Shown here: positions 1 through 11,200 of the stretch, in pieces
Numbering within the stretch: position 1 is the first letter of the stretch
Layout: the number at the start of each line of letters is the position of its first letter
Source: Asterionellopsis glacialis
Taxonomy: Eukaryota > Bacillariophyta > Plagiogrammaphyceae > Rhaphoneidales > Asterionellopsidaceae
DNA: 28,725 nt
NCBI GenBank assembly: GCA_014885115.2
Contig: WKLE02000130.1
Coordinates: forward strand, 1-28,725
Reading direction: 5' to 3'
Notes under the pieces: generated by a model
What the model was told of the DNA's origin: nothing
The model's input: the letters and a program-made list of their open reading frames with translations, nothing else
The model's database searches: none
Position numbers and translations under genes: made by a program

Positions 1-693
1 AGGTCCCATTTTAGTTGAATACACGGGGGGGGGGTAAGAACTACCTCTCTACTCCTACAAGACACTTGGGAGTGGGCTATTTTCCGTTGGAGATTTTCTA
101 CGATTAAAATTCTTTTTCAATTTCGTATTGTAATATTATATAGAAATTTCGGAATGCTATCCTACTCTACTAAGTCTATGAATAGTGGTAAACAACAAAC
201 GATGGCGATACATATAACATATAATTAATTATTGTTAAATCTACAGATTTCGTTCCCGAAGAAAAGAACTTTTCCGCCCGCATGATTTTCATGTTTATAT
301 CCACGAAAACAGCCAGATTTTAACAGTTGTCACAGGCACGAGGTAATCAATATATAATTAACCAATTGTAGCTTTTGTAATACTAAAGTAATTAACCTTA
401 TTCGGTGATGATCAGGAACTATAATTTAGTTCTCTTAAGTACGGTACTAACCCGTACGTTGTATATATACTTATGAAAAATGACTATACCGGGTGTTCGG
501 CTGTGGTCAATTATACCAGGTAATAAAAAAATAATGTTTACACAAAAAATATTGATTGGTATTCGTAGTAGCAGTCACGATTGTTCACTGTACTAGAGTA
601 GGTAACTGTTTCAAAAATCTTCTCGTACCGGGTACAGCAGATCCTGCTGGGGTGGCACAAGGATATGGTCCGAAGGTTATGTTGTTTTAAACG

Positions 694-717
694 TCCCGGC
701 TCGATCGGTCGCCGGGA
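694..717. repeat. GC-rich inverted repeat (hairpin)
   Basis: TCCCGGC at 694-700 pairs perfectly with GCCGGGA at 711-717 around a 10-base loop that itself contains CGATCG. It stands out because the surrounding DNA is AT-rich. It does not fit a tRNA fold and its function is unknown. Confidence 0.5.
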
Positions 718-1072
718 AAAGAATCTATTCGTCCAGTAATATCAGGAACAGTATCTATACCGAAAATCAGGTTGTACTAAACTTGTGATATTCAGATACT
801 AAATCATTGTATATTTAAGAACACAGAACAAGTTGCTATAAATTGAAGTTATTTAGTATCTAATAATGACTTACTTTGCCTTTTTACCTGAATTGCAGTG
901 ATTACGAATAGATAAAATACAACCCGGTATTAAAATCTTTCATGTTCATTTGTTTCGCATCGCAATCTCTCTTCCCCATAGATAAGATACTTATAGCACG
1001 CAGGAAGTTCTAAGGAGTTCCGTCGAGAGAGAAGCACATACCAAGAGAATTCTTACCTCTCTAGTAAGCTAT

Positions 1073-1090
1073 GGTACCGTACCTGGTACC
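1073..1090. repeat. GGTACC/TACCTGGTA palindrome cluster
   Basis: GGTACC at 1073-1078 and 1085-1090 frame a TACCTGGTA at 1080-1088, about 270 bases before the receptor start codon. The same motif occurs in the other 5' intergenic regions of this window. A regulatory role is inference. Confidence 0.45.
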
Positions 1091-1357
1091 TTCCAGTTAG
1101 GACCTCTACTAGAGTAGGGCCTAAACGGTGAATACCAAAAACAATCAAACAAGACCTTTTCAGGTGGTTCACAGTTGTATTTTACTCTAATTGGGTTGTC
1201 GTGCCCACCCTGCTGTGTTTTCTCGCGAGAGTGAACCAAAAAAAGCAGCAAGACTTGTCAACAGTACCAAACCCAGAACACCACAGAACAAACCTTCTTC
1301 ATTTTGTCGCTCCACGAAAGCGTTACCTGCGGCACGAGAAACAGAAGATTATCAAAC

Positions 1358-4219
1358 ATGAACGGACATGAGGAATTCTGTAGCCAACGGTTATGGAACT
1401 TAAAGCAATGTTATCTCATTCTGAAATTATTTTTCACAATTTCTGTGGTGGCTCAATCAATTTCAACAGTGGCTGCTGATGATGCTGTTGACGAAATTTC
1501 CAACACTCAAGATCCATACTTGCTCTCATCGCTTCCCAAGTATGAGCAGATGCACGTCAATGCTAATCGAACTAACAATGTTGATGTGGTTGATCACGGA
1601 GACGGAACACAAACCTTATTATGTCGCCTGGCAACCATGTTACCCTTTTCAAAGTTTGATGAAAATGGGACAGAGGTAAGTCAACCTTGGGGATCACCGG
1701 CGGCAACAGCTGGAGCTCTTCTGGCTGCACACCATTTTAACACAGGGAATGGATCTATCATAAAAGAAATAGATGGGATCAACGATAGGTGCGATATCCG
1801 ATTTACTGCCCAAATCAATAATACATATGCAAATCCCTCCCGCTCTGTAAACACTGCGATTGCCCTTACGGATGAAGATTCCGTGTTGAAACCATGCGCA
1901 TTCCTTGGGGGATTTGCTTCCTCAGTTTCAACAGTCACGTCCCTTGTCACCGGTCTAAGAGGCTATCCGCAATTTGGTGCACTATCAACAAGCGCTCAAC
2001 TCGACGACACTAGTCAATACCCTCTGTTTGGTCGGTTGATCCCCTCCGATGGCGCTGACGGCACATCAGTTCCATTGATTGCATACTATAGGAGTCTTGG
2101 TGTTCAACACTTGGTTGTTTTACACACTAATGAAGCGTACGGAAACGCTTTCGCATCTGCGATTCAAAAAGCTGCCCTTGAATCTGAGGAAACAGTTACG
2201 GTTAAATCTGTCGAGATGGTATCGAAATCAACGCCAGAATCTATCAAAGTGGCAGTTCAAGGTATCAAAGAGACTGGTTATCGCCATATCTTTGCAGTCA
2301 TACATGGTAGTTCTCACTACGAAGACTTGATGACAGAGGCATACACGCAGGGAATCGCTGGGGATGGAAAACACTCTTGGATCTTTGGGGATAACCTTGG
2401 TATCGCTTTTTCGAGATCTTTGGAATTAAAAAAAAATTCAGCTCTTTACAGGGCATCGCATGGTATTGGTATGATCGCAGGCGTTGGGGGCGTCAGTGGT
2501 ATGCCTACCTATGACAAGCTTACATTGGCGATCCAGGACCTCGACAACGAGGCAGACAAAAACTATCTCCTTTCTCTCTTGCCTGAAAATAATGACGACC
2601 CGGAATATTTACGCGACTTGATAAATAGTGAAGATTTTTTCAAGGCGCCTGCTCGTGCAAGTCCTTTCCTATACGATACAATCATGCTTTTGGGACTTGC
2701 AGCATGTAAGATTATTGAAAGAAAAGAGGCTTTGACAGGAGAAAATCACTTCCAGGAAGCCTTAAAAACGACTTTTCAGGGGTCCACCGGATTTGTAGAA
2801 CTTAACAAAGCAACAGGCACCCGAGTTCCGACATCGGCTGTTTTCAATATATACAACTTTGTGTTGGATGACTCTGGTAATAAGGCTACATTAAAAGACA
2901 TGCTCACTGATGTTTTCTCTGACAGAGAATGGAAAAATCGAGGGACACCATTTGTGTACAATGATAATACTACGGAAGTTCCTCTAGATCTGCCGAAACA
3001 AAATATTGACTACGGCTACATAGGTACTGGATTACGTGCCGTAGGATTGTGCATGGCAGCCCTTGTTATTGTTCTTTCTGTTGGATTCTCCCTTTGGACG
3101 CATAAAATGCGGGAAAGTCGAGTGGTGAAAGCGTCACAACCATTTTTCCTCCATATAATATGTTTAGGAACCCTAGTGCTAGCATCGACAACCATTCCAC
3201 TCAGTATCGACGATGAAATAGCGAGCGTCAGAGGCTGCGAAATTGCTTGTCAAAGTTCACCGTGGTTAGCAGCTACCGGCTTCACTTTTTCTTTCTCGGC
3301 TTTGTTCGCAAAAACTCTTCGAGTCAATATGATTTTCCAGTCTCACAACTTTTCGAGGGTCGTTGTTACTATTTATGACGTAATTAAGCCGATGGGTGCT
3401 TTGCTAGGGGGTAAGTCTTACATGGTATTTATTGATGTTCCCCATGTGTCAACTGAACTACATTCTTACCTACTGTTTTGACCCATTATCCATGCAGCAA
3501 ACGTCGTGGTTCTGACCCTGCTCACGATCTTCCAACCTGTGAAATGGGAGAGAAACATCACGGAGGAAGATGAGTTTGGGAGAGAATCTGAAAGTCGGGG
3601 TTTTTGTGTCTACGAAAATCACTTCTATTATACCCTACCGCTGTGTGCGATTAATTTGGGAGTTCTAGTGCTCGCACTTGTTCAGGCATATAGGGCTAGA
3701 AAGATATCCACAGAATTCGCAGAAAGCGAATATATTGCCAAAGCGCTGGTGTGCGTCGTTTTGGTTTGCTTCATAGGAATTCCTGTCATCATTATTGTGC
3801 AAGGCGAACCAAAGGCATTCTTCTTTGTTATTGCATCCATTATTTTTGTAATGTGTTCATCACTGTTGTTACTTATTTTTGTTCCCAAGGTCATATTTCA
3901 TATGAGAAAGAAAGCACGCGAATCAAGAAAAACAGCAATTAGGTCATCTATGCAGCCCAGCCGAATGGCTTCCACAAGAGACAGCGACGAGGAAGGTCTC
4001 AAAGTTGTGAATCTGGAACAGCAACAAAAAGATACAATAGAAGAAAATAAACTACTACAACAAAGGACGCGGGAGCTTGAAATGAAAGTGAGGGCCTTAG
4101 AATCAGAGGTTCATCACGAGAATAACGACGATCACATTGTTTTGAATACAGACGTAACAGAGAATTGCTCCGATGGCTCCACCGAAAAGCATCTTTCGGA
4201 ACAACCTCATAAGCCGTAA
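1358..4219 (+). CDS. GABA-B-like class C G-protein-coupled receptor
   Basis: Two exons (1358-3410 and 3498-4219) encode 924 residues. The frame is open upstream of 1358 but only from a TTG. The ATG at 1358 has A at -3 and begins a signal-peptide-like stretch (hydrophobic near residues 17-38). Residues about 70-500 form a periplasmic-binding/ANF-receptor (Venus flytrap) ectodomain with several N-glycosylation sequons. Seven membrane segments lie at about 560-820, with class C hallmarks: SRVVKASQPFF after TM1, a cysteine before TM3 and one in the second outer loop (GFCVYE), ALFAKTLRV at TM3, and FVPKV after TM7. A heptad-like coiled coil follows at about 851-893, then an acidic/polar tail. In animals such receptors bind amino acids or GABA and signal through G proteins; coiled coils in GABA-B pair subunits. 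The ligand here cannot be read from sequence. The family call is firm; the subtype is inference. Confidence 0.9.
3411..3497 (+). other. Spliceosomal intron of the receptor gene
   Basis: The donor is GTAAGT at 3411 and the acceptor is CAG ending at 3497, giving 87 nt. Splicing joins a split alanine codon and restores a continuous TM4 helix (LLGANVVVLTLLTIF). The length is a multiple of three, but a TGA at 3479-3481 would truncate the receptor if the intron were retained. Confidence 0.88.
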
Positions 4220-4464
4220 CATTGATTGAAAAGGCTATTGAAAACAATGTTTGACTGATTTACACACAATCGACAAATTTGACAGTAAACCAGTGAGTAT
4301 ACACACAAGGGGGGAGTTCGGAATAACACTACCTTCAAATTAAATGTTAAAATTATTATGCATACCGACCTATGGAATTAGTGTCATCCATTATTTGTTA
4401 TTGCATATAAAACCAACTCAGTTTATTTTCTCTCGTACCGGAGTATATTCAAGGTCCTGTATTA

Positions 4465-7142
4465 TTATCTACGCCCCTGAATCACCGCCTTTTTGTACGC
4501 CTGGAATGCTTCGCCGTTCGTCATCCCCTGTCTCAATAGTTCCACATTGCCTTTTTCCACCACGTACAGATTGTTACAGACACTTGTCAGCAGATGCTGA
4601 TCATGACTTACAAGTAGCACGCCACCTTTAAAATTTCGAATTGCCTCGATGAGTGCTTCTGTCGTTTCCAAATCGAGATGATTCGTGGGTTCATCAAGGA
4701 TAAGCAAATGTGGCTTTCGATACATGGCGCAGGCAAGACAAAGTCTGCATTTTTGACCACCAGACATGGTATGAATTCTTTGTTTGGGTAAAATTTCACC
4801 GCCCAATCCAAAGTTTGCCAAGTAACGGCGTAAGCTCAAAATGTGTGCATTACTTCTATCGCCAGGATACCTGTCAATCATAGTTTGTAAGGGAGTTCCA
4901 TCTGGATCGAGTTGTTCAAGTTGATGTTGCGCAAGATATTCGATCTTTGCCCTATTATCAACTGTTGCCTTGCCTTTGATGGGTTTCAACGCACCGACAA
5001 CGAGTTTGATCAAAGTACTCTTACCGCACCCATTTCTTCCGAGTAATGCAGCTCGAGCCTTCACATCAATACTCAAGTCTACATTATCAAGCAAAATCTT
5101 ATCCTCACTGTAACCGAACTTGACTTGCTCCAACCTTACAATGTCTCCATCGTAACTACCTGGATCTGGAAAGTTCAATTCTACCTTGTCGTCTTCAACA
5201 TACTCTTCCACCTCCTCAGCGTCACCATCATATGAGGCCTTGTACTTCTTGCCCTCTTGAGCCATCACACCGAGTTTGTCAAGTTTCTTCATCTTGCTCT
5301 TTCTTTGCCTTGCTGCCTTAACACCATTTTCCCCAGCTTGTGCATGAAGATCGATGTACTGTAGCAATCAGACATAGCAAGGTCAATTAGTATTGAACCA
5401 AAAGAAATGTGAAAAAATAGGCCATTGAAGACAAAAAGGTAGAACGTTTTGAAAAAAGAAAAACATACCTTTTGCAAGTGTTCTCGTTTTGCCTCTTGGG
5501 TTTCTCGTAGTCGGATTTGCCTTTGTTTTTCATCATCTCGAACCGCCTCAAAGCTAGAAATATCACCCTTATACGTTGTCAGTTTATTTCGATAAAAATG
5601 AACAACATCAGTCACAACCTCATTAAGGAAGTGTCGATCGTGACTAACAACTACGAGAGTTCCAGTGAATTTTGTAGTGAGGTACTTTTCCAACCACAAT
5701 ACTGCCTCCAAATCAAGATGGTTTGTTGGTTCATCTAAAAGCAGGAGAGCAGGATCAGCAAATAGAGCGCACGAAATCGATACTCGCATCCTCCAACCAC
5801 CTGAAAGTTCACTTGTAGGTTTATTTTGCATTTCTTCTGAAAATCCTAATCCAGTGAGTACCTTCCTAGCACGTGGTTCTGGATCACCACCTTCTTCTTC
5901 TTCAATTTGTGCAAGTCTTTGATAGGCCTTGACAAGCTTTTCCGATAATTTCGTCTTTTTAACCTCGATCGAATCGCTCTTTTTAGTTGACGATCCTTTC
6001 GTGGTAGCTGTCGCCTTGGCTCTTGCAGCCTTTTGCATTTTTTTGTTTTTCCGTTCTCGGAGTTTCTCACGTGCCTTACCAGCAGGTTTCTTGGACGACG
6101 ACGAAGCGTCCTCTTCCTTGTCATCCTTCTTCTCTACCGTAGTATTATCAAGGGAACCACCATTCTCTAATCGTTCAATTTCTTCTTCACACCATGTAAT
6201 GAACCGTTTCACACCCTCACGTTTCACATCACTTTTCAAAACAGTTTCAATGGCAGTCCAATCATTACCAATAATTTCTTGTCTTACAAGTAACATCGAC
6301 ATATTTTTAGGTATAGCACCTTCAATTTGACGATTGGCCATAAATGTCATGAGGGTTGTCTTTCCACAACCATTCCGTCCCATTAATCCATATCGTCGTC
6401 CCTTGGCAAGTATTAAAGATGCATTTTGAAGTAAGTCTGGACCACCACCACGCAAGTTAGGCAAATCAAAACTTTTCAAATGTACATCTGCACTATTGTC
6501 ATGTGAATTATCCAACAAGGAATCAGGATCACGACTGGCTTCCTCTTCTTCCTCTTCCGCCAACATATCCATTGCCTCCTTCAATGCACGTTGTCGTTCG
6601 TTTTCTTCCATTTCCTCACGGATACGTTTTTGTCGTTCCTTACGACGTGCACGTTCAGATACTGCGGCTTCATTATTGGATATATCAATCATATTCGCAT
6701 AAAAGGATGCAATAGATGACTGTCCTGCAGCATGTGCTTCTGGATCATCCACAGGGTCCGCCTGTAATCCTGATGCAAATGTTTCTACATCATGCTCTTT
6801 CAATGTTACAGATTGTGTGAGCTTTCGTGGTAATGTTGGTGCACCACCACCACCACCACCATCATTATTTGGGTTACCTGTGGTTGATTCTTCTGTAGTA
6901 GTAGTAGCATTCGTATCCTTGTGAATATCTAATTGTTTAAAAAAGGATGCAATAATTTCATCTGTATCATGTTCCTCTTCATCAATTGATCCACGTAACA
7001 TTTCACCTACTGATTCACGTAAATCTTCATCATGAGGATTTTCAGATAACATAGATTCAATATATTCACAAACATCATCATCTAAAAGTGGTGCCAATGA
7101 TGCTTGTACAGCAGATGATAATAATTCATCCAACGATGCCAT
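4465..7142 (-). CDS. ABC-F ATPase, ABCF3/GCN20 type
   Basis: Two exons (7142-5469 and 5358-4465) encode 855 residues. There are two ABC ATPase domains and no membrane segment, which is the ABC-F plan. Domain 1 has Walker A GRNGCGKTT (about residue 255), signature LSGGW (about 445) and Walker B LLLLDEPTNHLDLEA (about 467). Domain 2 has Walker A GRNGCGKST (about 665), signature MSGGQ (about 755) and LLILDEPTNHLDLET (about 774). The interdomain linker spans the splice junction. An N-terminal helical segment of about 85 residues (YIESML, IIASFFKQLD) resembles the GCN20/ABCF3 N-terminus, which in yeast contacts GCN1 at ribosomes during the amino-acid starvation response. Domain 1 carries a Lys/Ser-rich charged insert of about 70 residues, and a polyglycine stretch lies near residue 95. 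It is convergent with the receptor gene, 245 bases apart. ABC-F is certain; the ABCF3 subtype is likely. Confidence 0.92.
5359..5468 (-). other. Spliceosomal intron of the ABC-F gene
   Basis: On the minus strand the donor is GTATGT (from 5468) and the acceptor is CTACAG (to 5359), giving 110 nt in phase 0. Joining yields REHLQK followed by YIDLHAQ, a natural ABC-F linker helix. Reading through the intron gives a hydrophobic, non-conserved tail. Confidence 0.87.
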
Positions 7143-8257
7143 TTTTTTATTTATTTTTTAATTATAGGATCTGGTTGAATATCAATGTTTTCCCTGCGTT
7201 TGTATATAGGATTTTCTTTGATGTGGTCAAAGATCAAATGTCTTTCCCTGTTCTTGTTTGTGGATTAGTTCTCCCTCTTTGATAAGGTCTCTAACAATGC
7301 AAAGCAGCGCCGAGGAAAAAAGAGTCAAACGCGAGAGTCGAGTGACGAGGGTGTGAACGAAAAACATTGGATGGAAAAAAAGGAAACCCAAAACAAAAAC
7401 AAACAACAAAAAATGTACGGGTCGTGACCGACGGCCGATGACGACAGACATCATGATTGAAGCACTGCTGTACCATTACAGACGAACGATAGGACCGACA
7501 GACCTACGACCTTCCCATCAATCTGTCTTTTGTAATTCGAATCCCATTACTATGCTACGCTTGTAATGACATACTGCTCTGTCATCTTGCCTGTCTTGCA
7601 AAAGAACGTTTCTGTTGTTCTGACAACTCTCCCTCGATGTCTTACGTATATCTCAACAAGTACAGTAAAGTACACACGAGTTAATGACACTCCGGTCGAG
7701 CCAGCCACTCTTTGTAAGTCCCGTTAAAAGGAAATCAAAAAGGAGACGCTTGTACCAGGTACGTACAACCGTGTATCTGTGTTACCAGGTATGTGACGAT
7801 GTTTTGTTTTGCTTGTGCAGTCTTGTGGGTTTGTGTTCTTTCTCGGAGATCTCATTAAGTGATGATCCGAGCCTACCTTACCCAAATCTCGAAATTTACG
7901 CCAACCGTTGCGCATACTGACATACTGTGCGTTATTTTTAATCAATCGCATTGCATTGTCATTCATTACAGCACGTTTACATACCGTACGGTACATCAAC
8001 ACTGCATTTCTTGTACAACAACCAACAACGCACGATTTCATTAAAGTGTGTGCATTTTGTTGTGTGTCTCCTTTTCTCTTTTTTGACAATATCTCTACTA
8101 GAGAGCTAACTACTGCAACGTTCACGAGTAGCCGTTCTTTCTCAGAGAAACCAACAAGTAAAAAGGAGACAGACAAAGACTCTGCGGGCTCTTGTCGTGT
8201 GTGCTGCGTTCGATATCCCTGAGAACGAATCTATCTGTTTTTCTTTGTTGAAAAAGA
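7143..8257. promoter_or_regulatory. Divergent promoter region between ABC-F and PX-protein genes
   Basis: About 1.1 kb separates two start codons that point away from each other, so both promoters must lie here. Short open frames on both strands lack domain, composition or start-codon support. TACCAGGTA occurs twice, 30 bases apart (7753-7761 and 7783-7791). Homopolymer and pyrimidine runs are common. No RNA gene was seen. Confidence 0.55.
7753..7791. repeat. Two TACCAGGTA motifs
   Basis: Exact copies start at 7753 and 7783, in the same orientation and 30 bases apart, within the divergent intergenic region. They belong to the motif family seen upstream of other genes in this window. Confidence 0.45.
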
Positions 8258-11200
8258 ATGAGTGGAAGACAACCTTTACAAGTGGATAATATTAATATGC
8301 ATTTAGACAAGAACAAAACTGTTGTGGACGAAAGTTCCAAACCTTCTTCAGGACCATGGAAAAAAATACTTCGAAAAATGAAATCTCCACCCAAGGAACG
8401 TCCTCCTACATCTGGAGTAGACCGTATATCGAAACAACAGAAACAACAACAACGGCAAAAAGAACAAGAACCAAGTAGCATGCCTACTAGTGCTGATAAC
8501 ACTCCAGTCATTACAAATACTCAACGGAAAAAGATATCCTCAAGTAGGAGCAGTGAGAAACAATCATCACCCACAGGGACACCAGGAGTTGGTAAAGGAG
8601 CGAAAGTACCAAAACCTGCACCAACCATGAGACCAACATCATCACGTCCTCCTAGTAGTAGTGGTAGAACTTCTTCTTCGTCTTCCAAGAGCAGACGAAA
8701 CAGAATCGATAATACATCCGGACCAATTGATGGAGATACATTAAAACCATTCAAAGAAACGACAGAAACTAACTTGTATATCAAGACAGGACAACCTTCT
8801 GCGTCATCCATCCGAAAATACCAGCAAGGCAGTAATGCAAGGGTTGTCTTAGACCGCGACTTTGGACGAATATCATTACCAACAGAAGTTGCACGTAAGT
8901 GGGTTGTAGAAGTAGGTGCAGCAGAATGGGATGCAGATGAAAACCAATGGAAGTACCGTATTATGGTACAACATCGTGATACGGCTAAAAAAACACCAAT
9001 TGCTCAAATTCCTGGCAGTGGCAGTGGTGAGGCTTCATCATCCTTACTATCAGATATAGTTACCAAATCATCTTTTACAACAGCATTTACATGGCGTTCC
9101 TTGGCCGATTTTTGTTGGCTAGAAGATGCACTCAAGGCAGAATTTCATGGTGCACTGATGCTCCCTGTCCTTTCCATTGCTCTTGGAATAAAGGATTTAG
9201 CAAGTACAGATTATGAAGTGGATGCTAACTTATTACGTGATTGGCTAGGAGATGTATTGAATGGTATACGTGGACAGGGTGAATTCATGGTAAATATGGA
9301 CAGTGTAGATATACTAGCATCAGAATCAATGGAATCCTTCTTGTACCGGAACACTGAAAATGCCACCAAGGTCGACAAAAGTAGCGCCAATTCAGTTGAC
9401 GGCCATGATAATATCTTGACTTGTTCGACGTTACCACCTCCATCAAGTCTGGATATGCCATGGGCAGGAAGTGAGAAAGGACGAATCAAGGAGATGAGCA
9501 AGCCTGATGAATATGATGATAAAGAAGAAAATGATGTACAATACGAACAAAATGATGAAGATGACAATTCCTTTGTCAAGTCTCTATGGACAAAACCCTT
9601 TGGTCAGCTAGACAATATGTGTGGCCTATCAGTGCCTGCTAAAACGGAAGAAGGAGGACAAGATAAATCAAAAACGAGGGTTCGACGGGGCCCCTCCTTC
9701 ACGCAAAGGCTTTCTGTTGGTATGGCGCATTCTTGTTCATCCCGGGCTGTAGCTGATGCAGCATCATTGCAAATAAGCGACAGTTTTGTGGAAATGCCGC
9801 AAGAACAATTAAGTTCTTCCCAACTTGCCCAACATTCTGAATTACTGGAAGCACTTAAAGAGCATACTGGCGCCTATAAAGAAAGTGCACTTGTATGTAT
9901 GGAGAAAGTACAAGTACTCAAAGAAAAGGAAGCACAAGTGGGTGATTCGTGGAAATTTTTTGCAATCACCTTGACAAATTTGTTTACTATCGAAAAGGAA
10001 ATTGAGGGGACACGCTTAGGTCAAAAGGAGAAAAAAGATAAAATGCCATATCGAAAGTTAAACAAGAATAGCATTGATGAATGTCTCCGTATTCTTACCA
10101 AACAAAAGTTAGAACGAGCAGCTCCAGGCCTTAATTCTTTCAGTTCCATGCTAGGATCATATGTTGGTGATTTAAGTTCTGTAGAACCCGCAATCGATGC
10201 ATATTTAGAAGCGCTTGATTATTTGGCTCGTTTGGACGAAAAAATCAAAGACACGCCTGATGAAAATGAGGAAATTAATGGCATCTTATGTGGCGTTAAT
10301 TCACTTCAGATACAAGACCAATTCAGAAGTTGGACCGCACCTTTCTTTGGTAAACCTCTCAAGGACAAATCAGATTCCGTCCTAGCTCAGAATGAAACGA
10401 AGCGTGTGGCTACAAGAAGAAAACTTGTTTTCGAACATCGTGTACTATCGAATGAGAGTCTTCTCCGAACGGCTGTCACTGATCTTTGCAAGGCTAATGC
10501 TGTGCGATCGTCTCGAATGGCATGGAAATATTTCAAAAAAGAATCTGGGCAGGCAGCTTTGACTAGTGGGGCTGCAATATCTTTGCGAACTAAAATCAAT
10601 TCAGCATCGGAAAGGAGCATAAACGAAATGGCGGCAAGGCACCAAAAGCAAGAAAAGGAAGACAGAGATAAGGAAGTCGAACTCATCCAAAAGATTGTCA
10701 GTCTTGGCATCAATAGAAAGAAATTTGTTCCAGGTTCTGATGGAACCATGGACGATAATGAATACCCCGAAATCGACAATGATGAGGAAGATAGAGAAAA
10801 AGAAATGGCAAAACGTCGCGATAGGGCAATGGACCTTGCACGTCGGCGAGTAGGTCGTTGGAATGCAGAAATGGCTAATGCGATCGTTGATGCTTTGGGG
10901 ATCGAGGATAAAGAAGTCAAAATGGAAGAAACAACTCGGGACCTGCGGTCAGTTCGTGAACACGCAATCACTTTACGAGAAAACTGGACTCGATGCGTCG
11001 AAGCTGTTGAAAATCTCAAGGCAGTTATTTTGGACGGAAAAGCGGGCACCCCCCCCGGCGACGGAAGCCCTGGAATGGATATTGTTGAGTATGACAAGGG
11101 CAAACCTGTCTTTGAAACACGTCGTGAATTTGTGATGGAAATGGGAATCCTCTTTGGGAGTGCTTCAGCACCAAGTTCACCAGGGACGTCCTATAAAGCT

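Larger units (their letters stand above)
1..1357. other. Non-coding region upstream of the receptor gene
   Basis: AT-rich sequence with no convincing coding frame on either strand. It contains a run of ten G at 25-34, a GC-rich hairpin at 694-717, a 12-base direct repeat (TACTAGAGTAGG at 591-602 and 1107-1118), and TACCAGGTA-type palindromes at 514-522 and 1073-1090. The right end should hold the promoter and 5' UTR of the receptor gene starting at 1358. No RNA gene was recognised. Confidence 0.6.

Noticed and set aside
25..34. Run of ten G as a G-quadruplex or special element
   Set aside because: A single homopolymer run at the window edge; could be a sequencing artefact and forms no four-tract pattern.
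1304..1357. Extension of the receptor ORF to a TTG at 1304
   Set aside because: The ATG at 1358 has a good context and places the signal peptide correctly; TTG starts are rare in eukaryotes.
7724..8176. 150-codon open frame on the minus strand in the divergent intergenic region
   Set aside because: No domain, random-like composition, no clear ATG start context, and it overlaps the necessary promoter of the PX-protein gene.
11049..11056. Eight-C run as a frameshift site in the PX-protein gene
   Set aside because: The frame continues smoothly on both sides, so no shift is needed.
10387..11103. 238-codon open frame antisense to the PX-protein gene
   Set aside because: Ser/Arg-rich mirror of a charged coding strand; the sense gene is continuous and protein-like throughout.
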